From the NCBI GenBank assembly GCA_965246935.1, contig CBDFGC010000024.1, positions 186,001 through 250,000 of the forward strand: 64,000 nt of DNA, read 5' to 3'. The notes beneath the pieces were generated by a model. That model saw only the letters and a program-made list of their open reading frames with translations. It was not told the DNA's origin and made no database searches. A program made the translations under genes and the position numbers. This DNA is from JAZKFT01 sp965246935. GTDB lineage: Bacteria; Bacteroidota; Bacteroidia; Chitinophagales; Chitinophagaceae. This document shows, one piece after another, positions 9,204-19,303 of the stretch; position 1 is the first letter of the stretch, and each line of letters begins with the position of its first letter.

Positions 9204-9953
9204 TTATATTGCCAATGCTTTAAGAAACTCGTCTTTGCGTCGCCGGCTTACGTCCAGTTCTGCACCATTTTCCATTATTACCGATCCACCCTCTCCACGA
9301 ATGTATTTTTTTACATATAACAGATTGATGTAGTATGAAAGGTGTATCCGGCAGAACTGGTAATTACCCAGCGTTTCTTCAAAGTTTTTTAATGTTTTAC
9401 ATACCACAAGGCTTTTGCCATCGTTCAGGTGCATGCGACTGTAGTTACTTTGCCCCTCCAGGTAAACTATGTCCCTGATGTAAAAGAATTCAATACTGTC
9501 CACGGTTGGCACGGCTATTTTCGCTTTATCAGTTTGAGTGTTTTGGTACACGTGCTGCATGAGTACCTGCATCTGGCTCCCATTGATGGCTCCTGCTTTC
9601 CGGACCTTCAATTTTTCAATGCATTTAATAAGATCATCCTTTTCAATGGGCTTCAGCAAGTAATCAAAAGCACTCATTTTAAATGCCTGTAACGCAAATT
9701 GATCGTATGCAGTGGTAAATACAATTTCAAAATTAATGTCGCCAAGTTTTTCCAGTAAACCGAAACCATTCAGCCGCGGCATTTCCACATCTAAAAAAAT
9801 AACATCCGGTGGTTGCCGTTTTAATGCATCATACGCCTGTAACGGATCGTTGAAGATGCCGGTAATATTTACCGTTGGACAAAACAGCTTCAGCTTTTCC
9901 TGTAACGTTTCGGTGCAGTGTATTTCGTCGTCAATTAAAAATGCAGTAAACAT
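9204..9953 (-). CDS. LytTR-family response regulator
   Basis: The 249-residue regulator has a receiver domain (residues 1-120) with acidic pocket D8/D9, phospho-acceptor D55 in VIFLDVEMP, and the conserved TAYDQFA and LLKPIEKDDL. A C-terminal LytTR DNA-binding domain spans about residues 145-245 (IVYLEGQSNYSRMHL, CRIHLSYYINL). LytTR regulators bind direct repeats upstream of targets. It starts only 10 bases after the stop of the large sensor kinase gene, so the two form one operon and presumably a two-component pair. Confidence 0.93.
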   Translation of the reverse strand: MFTAFLIDDEIHCTETLQEKLKLFCPTVNITGIFNDPLQAYDALKRQPPDVIFLDVEMPRLNGFGLLEKLGDINFEIVFTTAYDQFALQAFKMSAFDYLLKPIEKDDLIKCIEKLKVRKAGAINGSQMQVLMQHVYQNTQTDKAKIAVPTVDSIEFFYIRDIVYLEGQSNYSRMHLNDGKSLVVCKTLKNFEETLGNYQFCRIHLSYYINLLYVKKYIRGEGGSVIMENGAELDVSRRRKDEFLKALAI

Positions 9954-9963
9954 GATACAAGTT

Positions 9964-12900
9964 TTAAACAGGCAAATTCATTTCTACCTGTGTGCCATTG
10001 CTTTGGCCGGTTTGCGGATGGTATAAATCGGTGGTGCTTACGGTAACCTGCACCTTATTCAACTGGTTGTAAATGTCAATGCGGCTTTGTGTAATCGCAA
10101 TGCCATACGATTGATGTTTCAGCTTTTTTTCAGCATTGATTACTGCGGCCTTTGCACGGCCCACTCCATTATCCTGCACCAGGTAGCATAAACTATCGGG
10201 GTGGCATAAGAATATTTTTATCAGCAGCTTTCCATCGCCGTCGTTGCGAAGCCGGATGCCGTGCAGGATGGCATTTTCAATGTAAGGCTGCATCAGCATG
10301 GGTGGAATCCGGATGTCGCTTTCCAGCACATCTTCTTCAATTTCATACGTTACTTCAAAACAATGATTCATGCGTAGCCGCTCCAACTCAATATAAATTT
10401 TTAGGGTATCAATTTCCTGTTCAATCGGAATGGTTTCGTTCTTACTGTTGTCGAGAATATTCCGGATCAGCTTTGAAAATTTACCCAAATATTCTGATGC
10501 CAGCAGCCGCTCATTTTTTAATATAAAATTTTCAATACTATTTAGACTATTAAAAATAAAATGCGGGTCCATCTGGCTTCGCAAAGCATCCAATTGAGCG
10601 GATTTTAACTGCTGCCTCATTTCAATAATTTCTATGGTGGCTTGCTGTGCGTTCTGCTCACTTTCAATTGCTTTTATTTTATTGGCAATCAGCGTGGCTA
10701 TGGTTTGTAGCAGTTGCAGATGGCGTTGCGTATAAAAGTTTTTCTGATGATGCTCACTATCAATAATGCCTATTAATTCCTGGTTGTGCATAATAGGTAC
10801 ACAGAGTTCGCTCAGGCGGGCCATCTCATCTTGCCGGTACCGAGTGCCGGTGGTGGTATCGGCAATAAACACCGGTTGTTTGGTGCTCATTACATAGCCC
10901 ACCACGCCCTGGCCATACACGACATCAAAGGGCAGTTTGCCAATTTCTTCAATAGATCCTTTGGGCCCGTAGCCCGCCTTCTGTATCATCGTCGTTTTAT
11001 CGTTGTTCCATAAATAAATCATGCAATCTTCAAAACCCAACTGGCCAATCAGGTTTTTGGCTACGTCCCACAGCACATCGTCAATTGCATTTTGATTGAT
11101 GATAGAAGAGGAAAAATAATTAGTAATCCGGGATAGCTCTAACTGGTTTTTATATTGCGCAGCAGACAATTTTTCAATCTCTGTTTTTTGCCGTTCACTT
11201 TTTCTGGCGGTATTTAAACGCCATTTAAAAAACAAGAACAAAGCGAAAACGGATAGCAAAAGAGCAGTTAGCTTAAAGGCTTTTGTTTGGTACCATTGCG
11301 GTATGATGGTAATAATAATTGATTGTGGATTATTTGCCCAAACCCCATTTACACTTCCTGTAAGCCTTATATGGTAGCTGCCAGGGGCAATGGTATTGAG
11401 CGAAAAGCTACCATTTTCTAATTGCTGCCAGGTTGTGTCTACACCATCCATTTTATAATAATATTTTCTTTCACCACCTTCTTTGAAACTAACAATATTA
11501 AATAAAACCTGAACAGGGAAATCTCTGAAAGAAACTTCTGCCTGGTACTGGTTAATTGCAAACTTGCTAAAAGCCAATAGACTGTCTTTTCCTTTTATGT
11601 GCATTATTACAACCTGAGGCCGCTGTTCTTTTAAGGAACCTAAGCCTTGTAAATTGATGACGCTGAAAACACCCTCTCCGCCAAATAGCAATTCTTGTTT
11701 TTCATTTATTAAAAAACCAATGTCCCTATCATACGAGCCTAATGGCAACCCATCTTTAATGCCAAAATTTTTTATTTGGTGGTTTACAGTATCGTAAACA
11801 GAAAGGCCCAGATAATTGGCTATCCAAAGCTTGCCATCAGTTGAAAAAGCTGTTCTGAATACCGATTTTACCTTGTTTTCGGCGGTATCGATATATTGTG
11901 TTTGGCGGGTGGCTATATGGTACTTTAGTAAGCCTGCATAAGTGCTGATCCATAAATATCCTGTATCAGCTGCATTGACAAAGGTAACGTCATTGGTAGC
12001 ATATTCATCCCTGGGTTGCCTGGGTTTTAGTTGTTCATTTATGAATGCATCGCTTCTTTTATCGTAATGAAAAATGCCCCGGTTGGTAGATACCCATAGT
12101 GTTTTATCAGCATCGTAACAAATATTGTAACTCTCTATTTCGGGCTTTGTCTTGTACAGTTTGTATGTTTTTATAAAGCAATTAGTCTTTAGGTTATAAA
12201 CACCCATATAATTCAGCCCAAACTTAACCCAGTATTCGTTTTCATTAATAGGGAGCATCTCTCTCCAAAGGCCATTATAATCATAATGTGTACTGTCGGC
12301 GATGGGTACTTTGCAAAAATATTTATAACTACCATTTGGGTTCCAGATAAAGGCACCTGTGGGGCCACTTAATATATAATTGCCATTTGTAAGTGCCAGT
12401 GCGGCTCTTACATCAAATGCCACTTTATTGCCGGCCCTATCTTTAAAATCTCTGATGTATTTAACCTTTTTGAAGCTGCTGTCGTAAAATTTAACGCCAT
12501 TAGCCAGTAACGCAACAGCATATTGGTCTCTTACTTTAAATATAGTGCGGATAAGGCCATTATAAAATGGGTCGAATGCCCTGGTTCTGTCGTATTGCCA
12601 AATATTTTTAAATGATTGGGCAGTTTGCCCCGACACAAAAACACCATTGCTGCTGGTTATCCATATTTTATTTTCAGTATCAATAAAGCTTTTGCCGGGC
12701 CAGGTGGTGGGTGTTAGTTCATTCTCCGGTTTAAAAAGTTGTTCGCTATATTTTCCCGTTTCCGGGTTCATAATAATTATTTTTCCGCCTTTTGACTCAC
12801 AGGCAATAATCCAATATTTTCCGTAGATGTCCTTATATTCATTTATGTAATTTATACGGCTTTGTGGGATATAATTTTTAAGCTTTTTTTCTTTTAATAA

Positions 12901-13605
12901 AACCTCGTTCAGGCCCAATACCCAATCGCCGTACCAGTACCTGCCGGAATGATCTTTAAAAAAACACAATGGATCGTTTAATGGGCCAAAACACCTTACG
13001 AACTTCTTGTGCTCAGTATCAAGTTTAAAAATGCCATTGTAGCCGAATTGCCAAACCGTTTTATCATTCAGTTTTACAAATTCCCGTTTTACAATATCCG
13101 GATTTTCACCTTTTTGGTTTAATGAATCCTGAACCGGTAGAATAGTACGCCATGTACCATTGGTTTTATCCAGCCACTGTGTCGCATTGGTGTATACAAT
13201 GCTATTGCTATCCAATATCATCCCGTATCTGCCCTTCATGCCTAGGCTGTCCTTATCGTTGGGGTAATAATTAGTAAAACGATCCGTGTGTACGTCCAGA
13301 CAACTAATACCATCTATGTAGGCATTTGCCCAAATATGCCCCTCCTTATCTTCGTCTATCTGGAAAATATTATTGCCAATAAGCGAATTATCATTGCCTG
13401 GGTCGTGTGCATAGTTTTTAAAGTTTTTACCATCATACCGGCTCAATCCTTCCAACGTTCCAAACCATAAAAACCCTCTGCTGTCTTTAAAAATGCATGA
13501 AACAATAGTGCTAGGAAGCCCATCTTTGGTAGTGATGCGGTTGAAGCTAAATTTTGGAAATGGCTGTGCCTGAATAAACATCAAAGGCATCATCAACACT
13601 AGCAA
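9964..13605 (-). CDS. Large sensor histidine kinase: two-component propeller, Y_Y_Y, GAF and LytS-type kinase domains
   Basis: This is a 1213-residue membrane sensor. An N-terminal hydrophobic segment is followed by many propeller blades of the GFLWFGTLEGLSRYDG type (residues ~20-650). A Y_Y_Y-type beta domain (around 690-770) and one membrane segment (about 780-800) come next, then a GAF-like domain (about 835-970) with the PxF pattern. The His-kinase region has MDPHFIFNSLNSIENF (His near 1010) and the ATPase motif DNGVGRAKAA. The family senses periplasmic signals, often polysaccharides. It is the promoter-proximal partner of the LytTR regulator 10 bases downstream. Confidence 0.92.
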   Translation of the reverse strand: MLVLMMPLMFIQAQPFPKFSFNRITTKDGLPSTIVSCIFKDSRGFLWFGTLEGLSRYDGKNFKNYAHDPGNDNSLIGNNIFQIDEDKEGHIWANAYIDGISCLDVHTDRFTNYYPNDKDSLGMKGRYGMILDSNSIVYTNATQWLDKTNGTWRTILPVQDSLNQKGENPDIVKREFVKLNDKTVWQFGYNGIFKLDTEHKKFVRCFGPLNDPLCFFKDHSGRYWYGDWVLGLNEVLLKEKKLKNYIPQSRINYINEYKDIYGKYWIIACESKGGKIIIMNPETGKYSEQLFKPENELTPTTWPGKSFIDTENKIWITSSNGVFVSGQTAQSFKNIWQYDRTRAFDPFYNGLIRTIFKVRDQYAVALLANGVKFYDSSFKKVKYIRDFKDRAGNKVAFDVRAALALTNGNYILSGPTGAFIWNPNGSYKYFCKVPIADSTHYDYNGLWREMLPINENEYWVKFGLNYMGVYNLKTNCFIKTYKLYKTKPEIESYNICYDADKTLWVSTNRGIFHYDKRSDAFINEQLKPRQPRDEYATNDVTFVNAADTGYLWISTYAGLLKYHIATRQTQYIDTAENKVKSVFRTAFSTDGKLWIANYLGLSVYDTVNHQIKNFGIKDGLPLGSYDRDIGFLINEKQELLFGGEGVFSVINLQGLGSLKEQRPQVVIMHIKGKDSLLAFSKFAINQYQAEVSFRDFPVQVLFNIVSFKEGGERKYYYKMDGVDTTWQQLENGSFSLNTIAPGSYHIRLTGSVNGVWANNPQSIIITIIPQWYQTKAFKLTALLLSVFALFLFFKWRLNTARKSERQKTEIEKLSAAQYKNQLELSRITNYFSSSIINQNAIDDVLWDVAKNLIGQLGFEDCMIYLWNNDKTTMIQKAGYGPKGSIEEIGKLPFDVVYGQGVVGYVMSTKQPVFIADTTTGTRYRQDEMARLSELCVPIMHNQELIGIIDSEHHQKNFYTQRHLQLLQTIATLIANKIKAIESEQNAQQATIEIIEMRQQLKSAQLDALRSQMDPHFIFNSLNSIENFILKNERLLASEYLGKFSKLIRNILDNSKNETIPIEQEIDTLKIYIELERLRMNHCFEVTYEIEEDVLESDIRIPPMLMQPYIENAILHGIRLRNDGDGKLLIKIFLCHPDSLCYLVQDNGVGRAKAAVINAEKKLKHQSYGIAITQSRIDIYNQLNKVQVTVSTTDLYHPQTGQSNGTQVEMNLPV

Positions 13606-13865
13606 TATTTTAGTTATCTTGTAGATAGGTATCTGGCTTTATACAAAATGAATATAGGCAACATTGAAATCGGAATATTTCTTAAATCCAGGGAACTCAA
13701 AAGCCACTATAAGAAGCTTTTCTCAAATGGGTAGTGGTACCGACGCCTACATTTTGAGCGCTGGTCTGTGTGAGAATAAGGAGGAAAGTAAAACTACGGG
13801 TATCGTTTTTATATAATTATCTTGATTTCATATATATGAGCCCTGATGCACCATCCATCACTCAT

Positions 13866-16800
13866 CTATAGAAGAATTGAATTAAGGACATCACCGCCAA
13901 TGTGATTAAAGGTGTCCATTCGAATTGCAGCTGCGGGATTGTTCGCACTAATATCCACCCAATCCACTGGCTCAAGGTGCACGACCTGGTTTGCGGCGAT
14001 TTCGATACCTGTCTTTGACAGTACCGGCAACTTCTTCTTGTCCAGATACAGTTCCAGGTTGAGTTGAAGGGGCTGCCCCGTATTGTGCAGGATTAGTTCC
14101 CTACAAGCATTGTTGAGTTGTAAGGTGATCGCCTGGCTAGGGGCAATAGTAAGGTTGGTCAATTTGTACATGTGGCTGCTATCAAAACTCATCACCAAAA
14201 TGCTAATATTTTTTACGACTTCGTTCTCATGTGCCTTGAAGGTTACTGCCTGTCCTGCATTGCCAATGCTTTCGATGATAACTTGGTCGGTGGTACCGGA
14301 AATTGCATTGGCCGTAATTAAAATTTTCGAGGCACCAGCAATAATAGCATGGGTGTAACTACCACTCCCAACACCGGCAATATCAAAGGTCAAAGTTTTA
14401 TCTGCCAGTTGTTCAAGGGCCTGTGTTGCCGGATTGAATGCACTGTCCAATACACCTGATGTTGCCTGGTGCGTGGCGGTATTCGCAGTAGCACCACTAT
14501 TAAAAACAGCATCCAGGTTTAAAAGTGGAACGAAGTTATCCTGGGTAAGATCCTTTGCAAATACGCCGGATTGGACTGCGGTTGCTACATGGGGCCGCAA
14601 ATGGTTTTGAAACTTTGTGGCTTTTATGGTGGGTCCCAGCTCTTCTACAAATACCTGTTCTTTTACCCTGCTATTTTTCAGCGCAAATATTTTTGATGTG
14701 TCTTTTGGTCGCAATATGATATTTGGTAAATCAATGGGCAGGTTGATATTCAGATCGAGGTTAGAAAAAGAAAGACCGTCAGGGCTACCCAAAGAAGCTA
14801 CCGACATGAACTGATCAATCTTACCGCTGGTTTTCTCTTGTCCGTTTGCATCATAGAATTGATTTCCGGAAGCATCGGTTACCTGCGTTATTTCGGCATC
14901 TCCGAAAAAAATGGTCAGCGTCAGGCTGCCTATAATGGAGAATATATCTTCTACCGGCGAACAGGGGATACCTGACAATTCCGTGTAGGGAAATGCAAAC
15001 AGCCTTCCGCCTTTCTCTTCAAGGTTGCCGCCGGTCCAGGTTTCATTCTGTTGATGTTGGTAAGAAAAAGTATTGTCTTTAGGATTAATTCTGATTACGG
15101 TATTATCAAACTTTGGCATAACCTTTTTATTCGCAATCTCCTCATCGATAGTGGCGTTGGGATTTGCCACCCTAATAATCCATTCGCTTTCATTATCCGT
15201 ATTCCAATCGTAAGGCAACACCACATGACCGCCCTTTAAGGCCGATCCTTTCGACAAACATAAAATGGGGAAATTACCACTGGCAAATAGTTCTCTCGAC
15301 AGTTCAAAAGTTTTCGTTGGATTCCATAATAGCCCCTGCCGCATCATGTTGAGCATAAATAAAATCTGGCTGCCGCCGAGTTGGTAGCCAAATTTTACAC
15401 ACACATCTTCCATACGCTGTTCATCGAACACTACCCGCCTTTTTTGCGGATCGAAAACCTTGTACTGACTGATAGGCTGGCTTGAAGGGGAACGATGTTT
15501 GAGTGCATAAACTGCTTCTAAGCACATGCCGAAACAAGTTCCTGTAGCAGCAGCTCCTTTATACACCCAATCGTAAAACGCATGCGTTAGGGGATGAAAG
15601 TCGATACTGTCGTCGCTTTCCACATCAGAGTAGGTAGCTGCACAGGTGTTAAAATCCAGTTCGGGAACGGAGGGGTTGTGGACATCCCAAAACACGTTCT
15701 TCCTGAAACTCTCCTTGTCATCGAGATTTATTTCCACATCCTTTTCAAATAATAATTCTGCTTTAAACAAGCCATCGGGGCCTTTGTAAAAAGTGAGCAA
15801 CGTATTTCCTTCCATGTCCTCCATTGAAGCATCCCAAACCGTATTAATGTCAAATGCTTTCGTAAACTCTGCAATAAAATCATCAGACCCGTTTGTTCCG
15901 CCATCAATATCCCATGCTTTCATGTGTACCGATATCACATACCTGCCATCTGCAATAGGAATGACTCCGATCAATCCTTCATCAGGTTCAGGAAAAGTTT
16001 TGGTGCCCTGGTCTTTATATTCCCCAAATTTCTTATCGATACTTATAACGGGCTTCCCATGTAAACTTATAGTGGTATTGGATTCCACAAACAAATCGTC
16101 ATCGTCTTCGTCAGTCTCCAGTTTTACAACAAATACTTTCAGACTTGTTATCTTCTGCACCATGCCACTGATAAGGTCACAAACCAAAATACCATGTTGA
16201 AAATTATTGTAAGCATACCTCCCGTTAATTGATTTCAGTTCGTCGGAGGTTGGAAAACCCAATTCGCCGGATGGTCCTTTAAATCCATTGGTATAGGCCG
16301 CAAGTATTGACCCATGTATTTCAAAAGCACCGGTGTCGCTACTCCAATAGATCGTGCCGGATTCAAAACTATTAAGCCTACCTATTTTTTTATCCTCAAA
16401 AACAACATCGTTCTCATCAGAAAGAGGATAGCCTAATAAGCCTGCACAACCATCAAACTGGTTGTATTTTTCGAGGATACCACCATGCACTTCAAAGGCG
16501 CCGAGATTCTTATGCCAAAAAATGTCGGTATTGGTAAAATGAGACAGCCGGCCGCCGTTGGCCGCAAATAACTCATCCGATGTTGGAAAGCCCATCCTGC
16601 CGCTCAGGTCGTTGTTTTTTCGGTAGACCTGGTATATTGAACCCATCACCACAAATGAGCTGGCCGGGCTACCTGAGCTAATAATCATCCCCTGTTCAAA
16701 ATAGCAGAACTGGCAATCGTTGGGGCCAAAATCGGTATCTGTGATAGGGAATCCTATAAAATCACGAACGGTAGTTGTCTCATCGAGTACCACAGATTTT

Positions 16801-17003
16801 GCAACGCTATCTGATTTCCATTTCTCAACGATATGATCTCTTAAAATACAGGCACCATACATAGCAGTGTAATAAATAATTCCATGCTGAAATTCTCTGT
16901 AAGTACCAATCCCATTAAAGGTTGAAATTTCATTTGTAATCCCTGCACCCAGGAATCCATCCGCACTACCGGCTTCCTGGTACTTTTTTTCAATAGGTGT
17001 CAT
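13866..17003 (-). CDS. LGFP-repeat protein with a possible papain-like cysteine peptidase domain
   Basis: This 1045-residue protein starts with several LGFP-type repeats (residues ~15-275; IGFPITDTD, MGFPTSDEL, LGYPLSDEN, LGFPTSDEL), a module linked to cell-surface binding. Residues ~285-430 look beta-rich. The central part has GTCFGMCLEAVYAL with C490, then GGHVVLPYDW with H593, then RVANPN with N614. This spacing and order fit a papain/C39-like Cys-His-Asn centre, although no named family is claimed. The C-terminal ~350 residues are beta-rich and unrecognised. No signal peptide is visible. It lies 20 bases after the S74 tail-like gene, probably in the same operon. Confidence 0.6.
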   Translation of the reverse strand: MTPIEKKYQEAGSADGFLGAGITNEISTFNGIGTYREFQHGIIYYTAMYGACILRDHIVEKWKSDSVAKSVVLDETTTVRDFIGFPITDTDFGPNDCQFCYFEQGMIISSGSPASSFVVMGSIYQVYRKNNDLSGRMGFPTSDELFAANGGRLSHFTNTDIFWHKNLGAFEVHGGILEKYNQFDGCAGLLGYPLSDENDVVFEDKKIGRLNSFESGTIYWSSDTGAFEIHGSILAAYTNGFKGPSGELGFPTSDELKSINGRYAYNNFQHGILVCDLISGMVQKITSLKVFVVKLETDEDDDDLFVESNTTISLHGKPVISIDKKFGEYKDQGTKTFPEPDEGLIGVIPIADGRYVISVHMKAWDIDGGTNGSDDFIAEFTKAFDINTVWDASMEDMEGNTLLTFYKGPDGLFKAELLFEKDVEINLDDKESFRKNVFWDVHNPSVPELDFNTCAATYSDVESDDSIDFHPLTHAFYDWVYKGAAATGTCFGMCLEAVYALKHRSPSSQPISQYKVFDPQKRRVVFDEQRMEDVCVKFGYQLGGSQILFMLNMMRQGLLWNPTKTFELSRELFASGNFPILCLSKGSALKGGHVVLPYDWNTDNESEWIIRVANPNATIDEEIANKKVMPKFDNTVIRINPKDNTFSYQHQQNETWTGGNLEEKGGRLFAFPYTELSGIPCSPVEDIFSIIGSLTLTIFFGDAEITQVTDASGNQFYDANGQEKTSGKIDQFMSVASLGSPDGLSFSNLDLNINLPIDLPNIILRPKDTSKIFALKNSRVKEQVFVEELGPTIKATKFQNHLRPHVATAVQSGVFAKDLTQDNFVPLLNLDAVFNSGATANTATHQATSGVLDSAFNPATQALEQLADKTLTFDIAGVGSGSYTHAIIAGASKILITANAISGTTDQVIIESIGNAGQAVTFKAHENEVVKNISILVMSFDSSHMYKLTNLTIAPSQAITLQLNNACRELILHNTGQPLQLNLELYLDKKKLPVLSKTGIEIAANQVVHLEPVDWVDISANNPAAAIRMDTFNHIGGDVLNSILL

Positions 17004-17023
17004 CGTATGTAGTTTATAAATAA

Positions 17024-19261
17024 TTATTTAATCTCAAGTTTCTCCAGCCGTTTCAACAAGTCTTTGTTTATTCTTTGCAGAATTTCTAACTCGTTCTGCA
17101 ATTCCTGGATTGCTTTTATGGCGACCACATCAAAATTCTGATAGGCGATTGCCTTTGTACCATCCGGGCCTTTGGTGGTAACAAATGCAGGGAATAACTG
17201 CTCCACTTCTTGGGCTATAAAACCGTACGAAAGCGGATCGCTGCTTTGGTTGTCTTTGTAGTGGTAGGTTTTGGGTTGTAGCTGCATAATAGCAGGCAGA
17301 ACGGTTCCGATCGTTGTAATATCTTTCTTCAAACGAAAATCGGAAGCTACGGTGTAGGCGCCTGATACATGATTGATATAGGCTTTCGCAGAACCATTTA
17401 AGGCAAAGTCAAAATCGCTGGTATTATCGGTACCAATATCCCAATGGTCAGTATTGGTAAGCCTTTCCAGCCGGATACCGCCGCCATTTACCGGGTATGT
17501 TTCGTTGGTTTGTTTGATGTGGAAATCAACCAGTGGCGTAGTGAGTCCGATAGCCACTTTAATGCCGGATGTTGCGCTATTTACTCCATTTGCAGAGCCG
17601 AGTACCATGCAATTGCTACAGCCGACCTGCGCCAATGCACCGATTGCTGTAGCATTGGAAAGGCCTGGTGTAGCAACATTTGTATATGCGCCTATTGCGG
17701 TATTTAGGTTTCCTCCATTACTACTGAACAATGACATTTTGCCTACCGCTACATTTTCATATCCAAAGACATTGTTGTTCAATGTTTGTGTGCCTATCCC
17801 AATATTTCCGCTGCTATTATTATTATTCAGTGCAAAATATCCGTTGGCTATATTATCTCCTCCTTCCGTGTTTTTAAACATAGCGCCGATGCCAATAGCT
17901 ATGTTCGACTGGCCCGATGTATTGTTGAACAAAGAAGAATGTCCCAATGCTGTATTACCAATTCCGTTGAAATTATTTTTCAAAGCATAGAAGCCAATTC
18001 CCGTATTGCTGTTACCACTATTATTTTTTTTCAAACATTCAAAACCAATAGCAGTATTCTCATAGCCATTGGTATTGCTTAAAAGCGTTTTACTACCTAT
18101 CGCAGTGTTGCCGGTGGCAAACCCCGCATTATTCCCTACACCATTACTGAACAAAGCACTATCGCCTATAGCCACGAGATTACTGATGCTGGTATTATTT
18201 CCCAGTGCACTATTGCCAATCGCTACATTACCATTTCCCTTTAGATTATTTTTTAACGCGTAAATACCAACGGCAATATTGGATGAGCCCGAAGTATCGC
18301 TATATAATGCCTGATTACCTAAGGCTGTGTTGGCGCTGCCGGTCCTATTGTTCAGAAGCGCCCAATCGCCCAGCGCCGTATTCCAACTTCCCGACATATT
18401 GTTTCTCAAGGCACTTCCACCAATGGCCGTGTTGGAGATGCCGTCATTGGCATACAAAGATTGAAACCCAACGGCAGTATTATGAAATGCCCCCAATGTA
18501 CCAGCGGGAAAGTTTTGCCCGGTGAAGTTTTTCATGCTCTCAAAGCCGACGGCCACCGTGCCGCTCGATACCTGGGCATTTTGCAGCGCATATTGCCCCA
18601 ACGCCACATTGTTCACATTATATACGGCACTAGATAAGCTGCGCAACGTAGCCACACCCAAAGCCGTATTAGACCTGGCCGAATCCAGAATACCGGCACT
18701 GCCATTATTCACCCCAAAGCGGAGCGGCTCCGCATCGCTTGTTCCTAAAAACGCATTGAGGTTATTACCACTATTACCGTAAAGGCCCCAGGTAGCACCG
18801 TAATAATTAAGGCTGCTTGCATGGCCGCCTACTACTTCCCAACGCATGATGGAAGTATCATATTTAAGGGTTACGCTACCTCCATTGTAGATGTCAAGAT
18901 TGGAGCCAATCCCAGTTGTAATGCGGTAGTTGGGTGTTGGGTTTACTATGTCTTCATTATACAACTGCATAGAACCTCCGCTGCGGTTGTAGAGTGTAAC
19001 CATACGATCTTGCATTCCGGTACGGATGCCCGAAATAACAAAGTTGCCGGCAGGCCCGGTTATTCTGTAATGGTTGAATCTGCTGGTGTTTACATCAAGG
19101 TCATAAGTAACGCTGGTGGTCAAGCTTATCGCCTTGCTTTTGAGTATCAGGTCGCCGTTAATATCCAGTTTGGCTGTGGGGCTGGTGGTACCAATGCCTA
19201 TGTTTTGTGCCCTGGCGGGGATATAGATATACAGTAATAGAGTCAAGAACAGATATTTCAT
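17024..19261 (-). CDS. Secreted tail-fibre-like protein with C-terminal endosialidase chaperone (S74) domain
   Basis: The 745-residue product begins with a signal peptide (MKYLFLTLLLYIYIPARAQ) followed by NIGIGTTSPTAKLDINGDL. This N-terminal module is shared with the next gene upstream. The middle is a long run of ~23-residue repeats of the type NTALGxxALxNNxxGxxN, similar to trimeric beta-helix head repeats. The last ~105 residues (SDFRLKKDITTIG, YGFIAQEVEQLFP) are an intramolecular chaperone of the endosialidase/Peptidase S74 type, which normally trimerises and cleaves itself off. It ends in a coiled coil. The start at 19261 was chosen because it gives a signal peptide. Confidence 0.85.
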   Translation of the reverse strand: MKYLFLTLLLYIYIPARAQNIGIGTTSPTAKLDINGDLILKSKAISLTTSVTYDLDVNTSRFNHYRITGPAGNFVISGIRTGMQDRMVTLYNRSGGSMQLYNEDIVNPTPNYRITTGIGSNLDIYNGGSVTLKYDTSIMRWEVVGGHASSLNYYGATWGLYGNSGNNLNAFLGTSDAEPLRFGVNNGSAGILDSARSNTALGVATLRSLSSAVYNVNNVALGQYALQNAQVSSGTVAVGFESMKNFTGQNFPAGTLGAFHNTAVGFQSLYANDGISNTAIGGSALRNNMSGSWNTALGDWALLNNRTGSANTALGNQALYSDTSGSSNIAVGIYALKNNLKGNGNVAIGNSALGNNTSISNLVAIGDSALFSNGVGNNAGFATGNTAIGSKTLLSNTNGYENTAIGFECLKKNNSGNSNTGIGFYALKNNFNGIGNTALGHSSLFNNTSGQSNIAIGIGAMFKNTEGGDNIANGYFALNNNNSSGNIGIGTQTLNNNVFGYENVAVGKMSLFSSNGGNLNTAIGAYTNVATPGLSNATAIGALAQVGCSNCMVLGSANGVNSATSGIKVAIGLTTPLVDFHIKQTNETYPVNGGGIRLERLTNTDHWDIGTDNTSDFDFALNGSAKAYINHVSGAYTVASDFRLKKDITTIGTVLPAIMQLQPKTYHYKDNQSSDPLSYGFIAQEVEQLFPAFVTTKGPDGTKAIAYQNFDVVAIKAIQELQNELEILQRINKDLLKRLEKLEIK

Positions 19262-19303
19262 ACCAGGGTGTATTAGTGACGATTTAGAAAAAAGGAGTAG
19301 CAA

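Noticed and set aside
17500..18700. Plus-strand frames rich in Pro and Leu opposite the tail-like gene
   Set aside because: They mirror the minus-strand repeats and have no independent support.
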